A stretch of 64,000 bases of DNA from Leptothermofonsia sp049200465 (GTDB lineage Bacteria; Cyanobacteriota; Cyanobacteriia; Leptolyngbyales; Leptolyngbyaceae), in the NCBI RefSeq assembly GCF_049200465.1, contig NZ_CP120836.1:2728001-2792000 (forward strand), in the 5' to 3' direction. Within the stretch, counting starts at the first letter, position 1. Every line of letters starts with the position of its first letter. Positions 10,207-18,793 of the stretch are shown here, in pieces. The position numbers and the translations under genes are program-made. Below the pieces are notes generated by a model that saw only the letters and a program-made list of their open reading frames with translations, made no database searches and was not told where the DNA came from.

Positions 10207-10644
10207 ATGAAACCACCATTTGCAATCGGAGATACTATGGACCAATCCGCACCTGCAACCAAGCGTATTTTCATTTGTGGTTCTGCTCTCCGGGGGCAGC
10301 CTGACCACAGTAATCTGGGAGCTGCAAAGTTCATCAGGGAAGCAAAAACTCGTCCGACCTATCGCCTCCACGCGGCTCACAATGGTTGGCATCCAGCCAT
10401 TTACGAAGTGGCCGAAGGCGGAGTTTCAATTCCCGGAGAAGTGTACGAACTGATATTGGATGAGTTTAATCATTTGGTAGCGAATGAACCACCCAATATG
10501 TATCCCGGTGATGTGGTGCTGGAAGATGGTGAAGTGTTGACGGCATTCCTCTACCCGCGTGAGCTGGTTGAACAATACAACTGGCCCGATATTTCTCACT
10601 ATGGAGGCTGGGCAGCCTACAAAGCAAGTACAGCGGCTGCTTAA
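10207..10644 (+). CDS. Gamma-glutamylcyclotransferase / AIG2-like family protein
   Basis: The 145-aa protein carries the fold-family signatures IFICGSALRG (the substrate-loop position, normally YG-(S/T)L), a central THR-rich segment TYRLHAAHNGWHPAIYEV, and GGVSIPGEVYEL, where Glu of the GEVYE motif is the usual general base of gamma-glutamylcyclotransferase-like enzymes. Related small proteins occur as the C-terminal domain of allophanate hydrolase, so the substrate is open. ATG at 10207 is used; MDQSAPATKR at 10237 is an alternative start. The gene stands alone among repeats. Confidence 0.7.
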   Translation: MKPPFAIGDTMDQSAPATKRIFICGSALRGQPDHSNLGAAKFIREAKTRPTYRLHAAHNGWHPAIYEVAEGGVSIPGEVYELILDEFNHLVANEPPNMYPGDVVLEDGEVLTAFLYPRELVEQYNWPDISHYGGWAAYKASTAAA

Positions 10645-10648
10645 AGTT

Positions 10649-10668
10649 GAATATCTATGAATATCTAT
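10649..10668. repeat. 10-bp tandem duplication
   Basis: GAATATCTAT occurs twice in tandem just after the cyclotransferase-like gene and directly before the IS1-type remnant. Confidence 0.9.
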
Positions 10669-10867
10669 GAAATATCCCAGATGTGGTTCGGAGGATGTCC
10701 GCAAAAATGGGCATTGGCGAAACAAGCAGAATTATCGCTGCAAGAATTGCGATCGCCAATTTGTGAAATCCTATTCTCAGCGGAGATACTCCAGCGATAT
10801 CCGACAGCTTTGCGCGAAGATGCACCAGAGCGGCATCAGGTTTCATGAGATTGAGTACTTCACATGA
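10667..10867 (+). pseudogene. IS1-family transposase N-terminal fragment
   Basis: The 66-aa product is the zinc-finger and helix-turn-helix start of an IS1 (InsA-like) transposase: CGSEDVRKNGHWRNKQNYRC and CKNCDRQFV supply the two CxxC-like pairs. The frame ends at a TGA where the InsB-like catalytic part should begin, and no downstream DDE part was found. A second, worse remnant of the same family lies at 47.1-47.3 kb. Confidence 0.7.
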
Positions 10868-11275
10868 GTCACAATTGAGTCATTAACTGGATTCGATAGG
10901 CAAAGACATTGATTAGTCAATCTGAAGATGAAACACCAGAGCATCCAGATTGGAATCAAGAATGAGATATATCGGCTGAACAGTCAGAGCGCAGTTTGTT
11001 CAATCAGTATGTGGCGTTGTAGTTGTAAGAATTAGGAGTCAGAGGTTAGGGAAAGAATGTAGGATAATTACTATCTTGGGATATGGTCAGAGTACCTGAT
11101 TTCGTTGTACTGCCTTTAAAGACAGTGGGCAGAGCTAGAAGAGCAAGAGGCGGTGATTGCGCTGAATAAACCATTCCCCTTGCTGATAGTTAAAGTGGTT
11201 AGCCTGTCTACGGCCACAGAGGACTACTAGACTAAACGGATTGGATGCATAGTATTGGATGCATAGTGTTGAAGA
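10868..11275. other. Intergenic, no gene recognised
   Basis: About 400 bp with frequent stops in all frames. The only structure seen is a 14-bp tandem duplication, ATTGGATGCATAGT at 11240-11253 and 11254-11267. It may be degraded transposon sequence following the IS1-type fragment. Confidence 0.5.
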
Positions 11276-11566
11276 TCATTTCATTAGCAACCAGAGACGC
11301 TGTAACGAACTAGAGGGAGATTTGTCGCTCTTGCCAAAAATATCAAGTAATCCACATCGTTCCAGATATTCAACCTGCTGTTCTTGATCCACTAACTCAT
11401 CTACCAGTAACTGAAGCATCCAGCGCCAGAACCAGCTAAAAACAGGCAAATAGCTGACATTGCTAACATTGCTATGAGTGTAATTGACGGCATCCGGGAT
11501 CAGTTCTAATTTCTTGTAAAGGTGCCAGCGATCGCGATCTGCCTGATGGCGGTTTAAGAGTTCCAT
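11276..11566 (-). CDS. Uncharacterised protein
   Basis: A 96-codon frame starting MELLNRHQADRDRWHLYKKL. The start is chosen because GAGGAGAATTACC immediately precedes this ATG, a near-ideal ribosome binding site; an upstream in-frame start at 11608 lacks one. The product is rich in Trp and Leu (SWFWRWMLQLLVDELVDQEQ) and has no signal peptide; it could be amphipathic. I do not recognise the family. It stands alone between repeat-rich stretches. Confidence 0.55.
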   Translation of the reverse strand: MELLNRHQADRDRWHLYKKLELIPDAVNYTHSNVSNVSYLPVFSWFWRWMLQLLVDELVDQEQQVEYLERCGLLDIFGKSDKSPSSSLQRLWLLMK

Positions 11567-11609
11567 GGTAATTCTCCTCAATGTTTCGGATTGCAGGAGC
11601 CACTTCAAA

Positions 11610-12034
11610 ACCTGTCACCACACTGCTTGCAAGCTTTTGCAATGGTACGTACGAATCTTTTTCTGTGTCTTTAGCTACTTGATTACTAGTGTGTGCCACC
11701 TTTTTGTCAGCATATCCTCATATAAACAGATATAAGTAGATAGCCATAATCAACTGTAACAAGGGGAAATGGGGGCTGCGCCCCAGGCAGTGGTGGAACC
11801 CCTTTACCCCGTTCAAATTGCAAGAAGGATCACTATATGCCCCTGGTTTTATTGAAGTTGTGACAAACCCGTTCCCTGGCAGGGAACGATAACGTAGGGG
11901 TCTACTAGGGTTGCAAACACTAAATTTTGCAACATGGGGGTTGGGGGCTCCGGCCCCATACAGGGGTTCCCTTCCTGCACCCCAACGAAACTTTCGTTTT
12001 GCTGTACTAGCGCAGATCAGCCAAGTGAGAGCCA
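11610..12034. other. Intergenic with degraded GC-hairpin repeats
   Basis: No gene is seen. Two degraded MITE-A-like cores are present: GGGGGCTGCGCCCC with GGAACCCC (about 11768-11805), and GGGGGCTCCGGCCCC with AGGGGTTCC (about 11943-11975). An inverted pair CCTGGCAGGGAACG occurs near 11880. The stretch also serves as the upstream region of the large fusion gene at 12035. Confidence 0.5.
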
Positions 12035-14872
12035 ATGGACTATAAACGATTCATCACAGAGCTTCCGAGCCTTTATCACAATTGGGGCAGCGAATTGGTT
12101 TCCCCTAAGTCTGAGCAGTTTCAGGCTGCGTTGAGCCAGGTGGAAGGCATGACCACCCCCAATGTCACCCAACTGCTCAACTTTGCTGTTGCCTGCCTAG
12201 AGCCAGGTGAGGTGTATTGCGAAGTGGGCTGTTTTCGAGGAGCGACCCTGATCGGCGCATTGCTCAATCATCCCGACTGCATGGCCTACGCCGTCGATAA
12301 CTTTTCAGAGTTTGACCCCCTGGGTGAAAACCAGGAAAAGCTGATGCAAAACCTGGCAAACTTTAACCTGGAAGAGCAGGTGTTCTTCTGCAACCAGGAT
12401 TTTGAAGCGTTTTTTGCGGACTTACGAGAGTTGCAGAGTTGCGATCGCATTGGCGTTTACCTCTATGACGGTGCCCACGACTACCGTTCCCAACTGATGG
12501 GGTTGTTACTGGTCAGACCTTTCCTGGCAGACCGGGCTTTGATCATTGTGGATGACAGCAACTGGGATGGTGTACAACAGGCCAACTGGGACTTCATTGC
12601 CACCCATCCCCAGTGCGATCTGCTACTGGATTTGCCTACTCCAGGAAACGGTCATCCCAGCTTCTGGAATGGGCTTCAGGTGTTGAGTTGGGATACCCAG
12701 ATAACCCATCACTATGACTGGTCAACCCTGGTACAAAAGCGCAAGATCCGGTTGATGCAGGCAATTTATGATATTCCCCCTCTGGCTCAATCGCCGCTGC
12801 CATCGAATTTAGAAGTTCTTCAGGAAGCTCAGCGACTACAAGCCGAAGGAAAGATTACCGAAGCTGCAAAGGCTTATCAAACCGCGATCGCCCTGGATGC
12901 CAGTGCCATAGATGCTTACAACCAACTGGGTAATCTGGTGGCAGAACACGGCGACCCCCAGCAGGCTGAACGGATTTATCAAAAGGCACTTTCGATTGAT
13001 CCTCAAAACCTCGATGTATATTTGAATTTGGGCGACATCCTGTTAGTTCAGAAAAAGATTGAGGAGGCGATCGCCGCCTATGAAGCCGCCTTGCAGCTAA
13101 ATCCAGCAGAAAATCGTGCCCATCACAGTCTGGAGCTTGCTCGCGAACTACTTCAGGATGAAGCCAGAGCCTGTACCTTTGCGGGCGATCGCCTGTACGA
13201 ACGCAAACGGTACCACGAAGCCGCTCTCCAGTATCAGAAACTGCTAGAGCTACAGAAGGCAGATTTGCATAGCTATACTATGCTGGCTAACTGCTATGAA
13301 CAAATGCAACAACACGAAGCCGTGATCGCAGTTTGCCAGCAGGGTCTAGTTGACTACCCGGCCACACCCCATCTACACGAGCAACTAATTCGAGCATTGC
13401 GGGAAACCAATCAGACAGAGGCCGCGATCGCCCAGGCAGTTCAAGCGGCTCAAACATTTCCCAACCATGTTTATTTCAGATTCCAACAACACCTGCTGCT
13501 TCCCCTCCTTTACCAGACTTCTGAAGAAATCCAGTTTTACCGCGATCGCTTCACCCAGGGACTATCCACCCTCATCCAAGAATGTTCTCTCCCTTCCCCT
13601 TCTGACTCCCTCGACTCCCTGAAAAACGCCCTTACCCAACACACCAACTTCCTCCTCGCCTATCAAAACGCCAATGATGTTGAACTACAGAAGCAGTATG
13701 GGCAATTCGTCCATCAAATCATGGCAACCCTCTATCCAGAATGGGCAAAGCCCCCACACTCCAGACTCCACACCCCACGCTCCAAAATCCGAGTTGGCTA
13801 CCTCTCTGCCTGCCTGTGGGAACACACCGTTGGCAAACTAATGATTGGCTGGCTGCGGCACCATAACCAGGAACGGTTTGAGATTTATAGCTATTCCCTG
13901 GCCGATAAAACTGATTCTCTAAATCATCAATTTCGGCATTACAGCGACGTATTCCATCAAATTCCCACTCATTTTGAAACGTTGTGTCAGCAAATTCTGG
14001 CAGATCAGTTGGATATTCTCGTGTTTTTTGATCTGGGACTGCACCCACTGATGACCCAGCTAGCGGCTCTGCGGTTGGCACCGATACAATGCACCAGTTG
14101 GGCTCACCCGGTCACCTCCGGCCTGCCCACAGTTGATTACTTCCTTTCCAGCGACTTAATGGAACCGGAAAATGCCCAGGAGCATTACTCCGAACAACTG
14201 ATTCGGCTGCCCAATATTGGGATTTCCTTCGCTAAACCAGAAGTTCCCCCACCGACGAAATCCCGCTCCGATTTTCAACTGGATGAAGAGGCGGTGGTTT
14301 ACCTCACCAGTCAATTGTTATGCAAGTATCTGCCGCAGCAGGATAGGGTGCTGGCTGCAATTGCCCAACAGGTTCCTAATGCCCAGTTCGTCTTTATTGC
14401 TCGCCCCAATGCCACCATTGCTAAACAGTTCCAGCAGCGCTTGAGACAAGCTTTCGCAGCGGTTGGGTTGGATAGCGATCGCCATTGCATCATGCTGCCC
14501 CCGCTCAACCAGATCGATTACTGGAACCTGAACCAGGTAGCTGATGTGTTTCTCGACAGTTTTGGTTGGTCCGGGGGACATACTACGTTAGAAGCGATCG
14601 CCTGCAACCTGCCAATCGTTACCTGCCCCGGTGAATTCATGCGTGGACGCCACTCCTACGCCATTCTTAAAATGCTGGGCATCACTGAAACCATCGCCCA
14701 AACTGAAACGGAATACATTGAAACCGCTGTCCGTCTGGGTCAAAATTCAGGCTGGAGAGCAGACCTTATCCGGCGCATGGGCGATAGCCACTCTAAATTG
14801 TACGATGACAGAATTTGCGTCACCGCTCTGGAAAGTTTTTATCAGAAGGTTGTTAATTCGCTTCAATCATGA
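12035..14872 (+). CDS. Methyltransferase-TPR-GT41 (SPINDLY/OGT-like) fusion protein
   Basis: The 945-aa protein has three parts. Residues 1-215 form a class I SAM-dependent methyltransferase of the Methyltransf_24 type (EVGCFRGATLIGALL as motif I; YLYDGAHDYRSQLMGLL; ALIIVDDSNW). Residues about 255-500 are TPR units (for example AAKAYQTAIALDASAIDAYN, AERIYQKALSIDPQNLDVYL). Residues about 575-940 match the catalytic region of family 41 O-linked GlcNAc transferases (RVGYLSACLWEHTVGKLM; VFLDSFGWSGGHTTLEAIAC; LPIVTCPGEFMRGRHSYAIL). It is probably a cytosolic glycosyltransferase acting on protein or oligosaccharide, with a built-in methyltransferase. Acceptor unknown. No operon partner. Confidence 0.88.
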   Translation: MDYKRFITELPSLYHNWGSELVSPKSEQFQAALSQVEGMTTPNVTQLLNFAVACLEPGEVYCEVGCFRGATLIGALLNHPDCMAYAVDNFSEFDPLGENQEKLMQNLANFNLEEQVFFCNQDFEAFFADLRELQSCDRIGVYLYDGAHDYRSQLMGLLLVRPFLADRALIIVDDSNWDGVQQANWDFIATHPQCDLLLDLPTPGNGHPSFWNGLQVLSWDTQITHHYDWSTLVQKRKIRLMQAIYDIPPLAQSPLPSNLEVLQEAQRLQAEGKITEAAKAYQTAIALDASAIDAYNQLGNLVAEHGDPQQAERIYQKALSIDPQNLDVYLNLGDILLVQKKIEEAIAAYEAALQLNPAENRAHHSLELARELLQDEARACTFAGDRLYERKRYHEAALQYQKLLELQKADLHSYTMLANCYEQMQQHEAVIAVCQQGLVDYPATPHLHEQLIRALRETNQTEAAIAQAVQAAQTFPNHVYFRFQQHLLLPLLYQTSEEIQFYRDRFTQGLSTLIQECSLPSPSDSLDSLKNALTQHTNFLLAYQNANDVELQKQYGQFVHQIMATLYPEWAKPPHSRLHTPRSKIRVGYLSACLWEHTVGKLMIGWLRHHNQERFEIYSYSLADKTDSLNHQFRHYSDVFHQIPTHFETLCQQILADQLDILVFFDLGLHPLMTQLAALRLAPIQCTSWAHPVTSGLPTVDYFLSSDLMEPENAQEHYSEQLIRLPNIGISFAKPEVPPPTKSRSDFQLDEEAVVYLTSQLLCKYLPQQDRVLAAIAQQVPNAQFVFIARPNATIAKQFQQRLRQAFAAVGLDSDRHCIMLPPLNQIDYWNLNQVADVFLDSFGWSGGHTTLEAIACNLPIVTCPGEFMRGRHSYAILKMLGITETIAQTETEYIETAVRLGQNSGWRADLIRRMGDSHSKLYDDRICVTALESFYQKVVNSLQS

Positions 14873-14933
14873 TTTGAAGTAAGTAGCGATTGTGCGTCAA
14901 ATTTGGGTGGGATGAGTAAAGTAGAAGAAGAAT

Positions 14934-15035
14934 TAGGATCCTTACAAAAATAACTTGAGTAACTTCTAAAACATGTTGCCTGCCTACAAGGTTTTCTAAG
15001 TTTTAGGAGTGCAATTTAAATTTGTAAGGATCCTA
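14934..15035. repeat. MITE-C copy 1
   Basis: A 102-bp element with terminal inverted repeats TAGGATCCTTACAAA and TTTGTAAGGATCCTA. The interior contains ACATGTTGCCTGCCTAC. The same sequence occurs inverted at 46609-46710. Copy 1 sits exactly at the broken 3' end of the glutamate-synthase-like gene. Confidence 0.9.
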
Positions 15036-15608
15036 AACACTGATAGACCAATGTTTTGGAGATAGCCATTCTTTCGGCGTCATGCCTCCATCGCCTGTGG
15101 TAGTTGAGGTGCCAACCTCGGTTGCTGTACGCCCCAGCGCTTCTTTAACATTAGCTGACAGCGACCCAAAACTCATGCCTGCAATGGTGATTGGAATCTC
15201 TAATTCAATCGGCTTTCTGGCGTAATGAATGTCTAAAACTGCTTTAGTGATACATTTTTCCCGATAACCCTCTAGTGGGTAACGAAACAGAGAGGCCCCC
15301 AAAAACACCAGATCATCAAAATGGGGCAATTTTCGCTTGGCCCCCAGTCCACGGATTTCATGCAAACCATGGGCAGCCGCATTGTGGATGTAGTTGAGGA
15401 TGCAGCGACATAACCAGTGAATTCTTCTCAAGAAAGGGGTTAGTTGAATTGGGAATCGGGCATTTTCACCTATCAAAGATTTCGATTTCTCACGGAGTTC
15501 TACACCATTGATACACTGTCCCGCATTAGGAGAAATAACTATGCCCCTAGTACAACACGGTGAGAATATGGATACCATTCTAGCTCCTTCCGACTCCCCA
15601 CTCCCCAA
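15036..15608 (-). pseudogene. FMN-binding glutamate synthase-like gene, truncated
   Basis: The recognisable part begins near YIHNAAAHGLHEIRGLGAKR (about 15388) and runs through PHFDDLVFLGASLFRYPLEG, PITIAGMSFGSLSANVKEAL and TSTTTGDGGMTP, the N-terminal third of GltB-type FMN-binding glutamate synthase domains. After GMTP a one-base deletion shifts the frame; in the other frame SKTLVYQCL continues the family sequence. The gene is then cut off by MITE-C at 15035, and the remaining two thirds are not found beyond it. Codons upstream of about 15390 look unrelated. A dead fragment. Confidence 0.8.
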
Positions 15609-15621
15609 CCCAATGGTTAAG

Positions 15622-15744
15622 TAGCTCCCTCAATTAATTGTAAGAAGCCTCAATTAATTGTAAGAAGAAGGAATGGGGGCTGCACCCCTAGGCAGGGGGT
15701 TCCACCCCCTCCACCCCATCCCAACCATAATGACTACCGCTATA
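15622..15744. repeat. Divergent MITE-A copy with internal 20-bp tandem duplication
   Basis: The right end, CCATAATGACTACCGCTATA (to 15744), and the GCAGGGGGTTCCACCCCC hairpin are clear MITE-A sequence in inverted orientation. The left part is degraded and contains CCTCAATTAATTGTAAGAAG twice in tandem (15628-15647 and 15648-15667). Confidence 0.7.
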
Positions 15745-15986
15745 TATCTCAAAGGAAAGGCTCGAACAGAGTAGTTCAACTGTTAGTTTCAATATTTGGT
15801 GGTACTGAAAAGGGCTGAATGATGAGAACGAGAGAACGGAGGAAAGAACCACTGTTTTGAGTTTTTTTAAGATGAGCCCTTATTGTATTGCTGTTTGTAA
15901 GGATTTCTGTATTCCAGAACACCTCATCCTTTAGACTGATTTTTCAATTCGAAGGATGTTTACTTTATCAGACTCTGGAATAAACT

Positions 15987-16301
15987 ATGTCGCATATCTC
16001 CTGGTGCAGCGCTCTTTTAATTCTTTCCTTTTTCGCAGCGATCGCCGGTCTACTTCTGCTGCTGACGGATAAACAGCCTGGCGCCACTGAAGCGGAAGGC
16101 ATTGACCGCGCCCTTTTAATGATGAGTTTTGCTTACTGGGCGGTGCACTGTGTGGCAGTGGGTTTGCAGAAGGTGATTTTACCAGAGTGGGAAGCATTGT
16201 TAACGGGCATTAAGTTAACGGGGGTACTGTCCTACCTTCTCACGTTTGCCTGTGTTCTGAGTTTGCCGTTGCATCGGGTTTCAATTCGACAGGCAGAGTG
16301 A
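15987..16301 (+). CDS. Small membrane protein, unknown function
   Basis: A 104-aa protein with three predicted hydrophobic helices: ALLILSFFAAIAGLLLLLT near the N-terminus, LLMMSFAYWAVHCVAVGL in the middle and LTGVLSYLLTFACVLSL at the end. The C-terminus is basic. No domain is recognised. It converges on clpS with 14 bp between stop codons. Hydrophobic periodicity and clean codon use make it a plausible real gene. Confidence 0.6.
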   Translation: MSHISWCSALLILSFFAAIAGLLLLLTDKQPGATEAEGIDRALLMMSFAYWAVHCVAVGLQKVILPEWEALLTGIKLTGVLSYLLTFACVLSLPLHRVSIRQAE

Positions 16302-16315
16302 AGGAAAGGCAAAAA

Positions 16316-16609
16316 TCATGCCGCTTCTAGGGGAGCCATGGTCAAACCTTCCATCCCAAGTTGCATGTGATAAAGTTCTGCCTGTTCCAGAGGACCAACC
16401 CAGACAACCGCCTGCCCTTCAAAATGGACCTGGTTTGTTAACTGCCAGGCTCTGTCTGGAGTCATTCCTGGAATGTAAGTCACCAGGCATTTGGCGACGT
16501 GTTCGAATGTATTAAAGTCATCATTAAGAACAATGACTTTGTAATTTGGGTAGCGTTGCGTAGTAACCTGGCTAGACTTTTCTGGTGCTACAGTCGGAGA
16601 AGCAGACAT
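16316..16609 (-). CDS. clpS: ATP-dependent Clp protease adaptor ClpS
   Basis: ClpS binds N-degron substrates and delivers them to ClpC/ClpAP. The core YKVIVLNDDFNTFEHVAKCL contains the conserved NDDFNT motif, followed by TPDRAWQLTNQVHFEGQAVV and the Gly/Leu-rich end. The start MSASPTVAPEKSSQ (16609) gives 97 residues, typical for cyanobacterial ClpS1; the in-frame start at 16660 would add 17 residues. It lies just downstream of lnt on the same strand (about 95 bp), and could be cotranscribed. Confidence 0.92.
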   Translation of the reverse strand: MSASPTVAPEKSSQVTTQRYPNYKVIVLNDDFNTFEHVAKCLVTYIPGMTPDRAWQLTNQVHFEGQAVVWVGPLEQAELYHMQLGMEGLTMAPLEAA

Positions 16610-16702
16610 TGTGTGGAAATTGACAGGAATTGTTCTAACCATAGGCGTTACCGGAACCATTCTCTACACAGGGAATTACTGAACTTAATAACTCATCCTA
16701 TC

Positions 16703-18433
16703 CTACTGGTTCAGCTGCGTTTCTACTTCTGGGAAAAAAAACCATGCAATGGCTGCCAGTCCAACGAGCAGCGGCGTCAACCAGTCTCCCCATTGAACAT
16801 AGAAGGTTTGACGCTGACGACGGTAAATGGTTTCAGCATGGGTTTCATACGCTTTTGGCTGGGAACGCCAGAGAATTCTGCCGTGGGGATCGATGATACC
16901 AGAGTAGCCAGTGTTGGTCGCTCGAACAACCCAACGGTCCATTTCGATCGCCCGCATCAGATCCTGAGCCTGGTGCTGTGCCATCAGTACCTCACTATAA
17001 GGGTCCAGGTTCGAAGCGGTGAGAATAAATTGCCCACCATCCGCCGCCTGTGCCCGAAAGAGTTCTGGAAAAGCAGACTCATAGCAAATGCTGGCGATCG
17101 CTCGCCCAAAGGGAGTATCAAACCGTTGCGCCCCTGTTCCCGCTAGCATGTCCGCCTCAACTGGGGAAAGCCGGTTGATCAGCCCCCCCAGGACCTCCCG
17201 AAATGGAACATATTCCCCCAATGGAACCAGTTTAATCTTGTTGTAGCGGCTGAAGGTTTCGCCCTGTCCCGTCAGAGTTATCAAACTCTGAGTAATTCTG
17301 CCGTGTTGAGCTACAAACGTGCCCAACCAGGCAACGACTCCCTGACTCTTAACGGCCTGATAAAAGAGATTTTGCTGTTTGTAGTTCTCATCCCATAAAA
17401 CAGGTAATGCACCTTCAGGGGTAAGCACCGCCTCCACTCCTTGCCTGGCCAACAGCTCGTATCCACTGACATAGCCCTTGACAGCACGGCGCACCCCTTC
17501 TGCCGAAAGCTTAATACGGGTCGGCACGTTGCCCTGAACAATGCCAACCTTGAGTGCCGTTTCACTGGAGGGGTTAAGCGGTTGGCTGTAGAGTGCATAG
17601 CCAATCAGATGGAGGGTGAGAAGGAGGGTAAGGGAAGAGAGGAGGAGAGTGGAGGGAGGGGGAGGTGGGGGGTAGGAGGTGGGGGGTGAGTACTGATGGA
17701 GAATCCAGGCTTCAGCAATTAACCCGTTCACCGCAACGATCGCCGCGGTCACCATCGAAGGTCCCGAAAGCTGCCCCAGATGCAGGATTGCCAGATTTCC
17801 TGGACTTTGCGTGAAGGAAAGCGATGTCCAGTAAAGGGAACCCAGGCTCCAAACCCACTCCAGGCTGCACCAGAGGGCAGTGGTGATGAGAATGAAAGCA
17901 TACGGGGGGAATGGTGCAGAAGGGTAGGTGGGTGGAGGGGGGATGGGGTGGAGGGATGGATGAGTTTTGAGTTTTGAATTTCCTTCTTGCCGGTCTTTAC
18001 TTGTTTGTCTTCTGCTCGCTCCCGCCAGCTTTCTCACCAGCCACACCCAGATTACGACCAGCATGGCTCCCCAGAGGGTAATGAATGCCCAGCAGAATAG
18101 AGCAACGGCCACGCTTGCCAGCCACGACATCCCCAACCAGGTGAGGGGATGGAGCCCGGTAATCCAGGAAAGAGCCAGACCGTGGTAGCCAATGCCCCAG
18201 ATGAGGGCAAGGAGATAGGGATTGGATGGTGAGGGAAGGGAGGGGTGGCGATCGCCAAACACCAGTACCCATAAGGGTGCGAGGGCGATCCATGCCAGTG
18301 GAAAAGCATTCAGCGGAGCTGCCGCCAGTGCCATCAAAATCCCGCTACCACAGGCAATTCCCAGCGGTAGAAGGGATCCTTTGTTGAGAACTAGAGGCTG
18401 AAGATTCGGCAACCGGGGTAGAGACTTGGGCAT
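16703..18433 (-). CDS. lnt: Apolipoprotein N-acyltransferase
   Basis: The 576-aa inner-membrane enzyme adds the third acyl chain to lipoproteins. The N-terminal half has several membrane helices. The periplasmic nitrilase domain shows the catalytic triad positions: Glu in AVLTPEGALPVLW, Lys in YNKIKLVPLGEYVPF and Cys in ASICYESAFPELF. A final helix (WLTPLLVGLAAIAWFFF) closes it. Two unusual Pro/Ser/Thr-rich inserts (HPSLHPIPPPPTYPSAPFPP; YSPPTSYPPPPPPSTLLL) are encoded by purine-rich low-complexity tracts at about 17900-17985 and 17630-17695. These tracts resemble intergenic repeat text elsewhere in the window, and the frame survives them. Confidence 0.93.
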   Translation of the reverse strand: MPKSLPRLPNLQPLVLNKGSLLPLGIACGSGILMALAAAPLNAFPLAWIALAPLWVLVFGDRHPSLPSPSNPYLLALIWGIGYHGLALSWITGLHPLTWLGMSWLASVAVALFCWAFITLWGAMLVVIWVWLVRKLAGASRRQTSKDRQEGNSKLKTHPSLHPIPPPPTYPSAPFPPYAFILITTALWCSLEWVWSLGSLYWTSLSFTQSPGNLAILHLGQLSGPSMVTAAIVAVNGLIAEAWILHQYSPPTSYPPPPPPSTLLLSSLTLLLTLHLIGYALYSQPLNPSSETALKVGIVQGNVPTRIKLSAEGVRRAVKGYVSGYELLARQGVEAVLTPEGALPVLWDENYKQQNLFYQAVKSQGVVAWLGTFVAQHGRITQSLITLTGQGETFSRYNKIKLVPLGEYVPFREVLGGLINRLSPVEADMLAGTGAQRFDTPFGRAIASICYESAFPELFRAQAADGGQFILTASNLDPYSEVLMAQHQAQDLMRAIEMDRWVVRATNTGYSGIIDPHGRILWRSQPKAYETHAETIYRRQRQTFYVQWGDWLTPLLVGLAAIAWFFFPEVETQLNQ

Positions 18434-18436
18434 ACG

Positions 18437-18560
18437 GAGTGATGGAGTGGAAGAGTAATGGAGTAAAGAAACATCACCCTATCACTCCATTACCCTATCA
18501 CTCCATCACCTTCCCACTCATCCACCGATCCACTCCCATCGCCTTTATCAAAACTCAAAA
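18437..18560. repeat. Short iterated ATGGAGTG/CACTCCAT sequence
   Basis: The upstream region of lnt is made of repeated CACTCCAT, CATCACC and ATGGAGT words, including an inverted arrangement (GTGATGGAGTGG... then ...CCTATCACTCCATTACC). This pyrimidine-rich style recurs at about 2195-2235, 27155-27185 and 28590-28665. Confidence 0.6.
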
Positions 18561-18589
18561 CTCCTTACCCCTCTCTAACAACCAACGAC

Positions 18590-18791
18590 TATCGCTGTCC
18601 CCAGGTTGCTCAGAACATTGGTTTTAAGGGGGGGGCAAGCCCCCAGCCAGGGGTTCCACCCCTGCACCCCGTCCTCAGCCTGGTGGCGATCGCTATAACA
18701 ACTCCTACGTCGGCGTTGCTGAATTTGGGTATGAAATAGGTGCTGTATGCTCAAAACTTCGTTTCCGATTCATACTGCTTTTCAGCAATGC
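18590..18791. repeat. MITE-A variant followed by MITE-B
   Basis: MITE-A variant at 18590-18697 runs from TATCGCTGTCCCCAGG to GGCGATCGCTATA and carries the AGCCAGGGGTTCCACCCCT hairpin. MITE-B at 18712-18791 runs from GGCGTTGCTGAATTTGGG to CTTTTCAGCAATGC and ends three bases before the wzc-like stop codon. Confidence 0.85.
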
Positions 18792-18793
18792 TC

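Noticed and set aside
15033..15608. Treating the glutamate-synthase-like frame as a complete 191-aa gene
   Set aside because: The 3' two thirds are missing, there is a frameshift after GMTP and the upstream codons are unrelated to the family.
17441..18309. Several plus- and minus-strand frames within lnt
   Set aside because: They arise from purine-rich low-complexity tracts and the GC-rich coding strand; lnt itself is clear.
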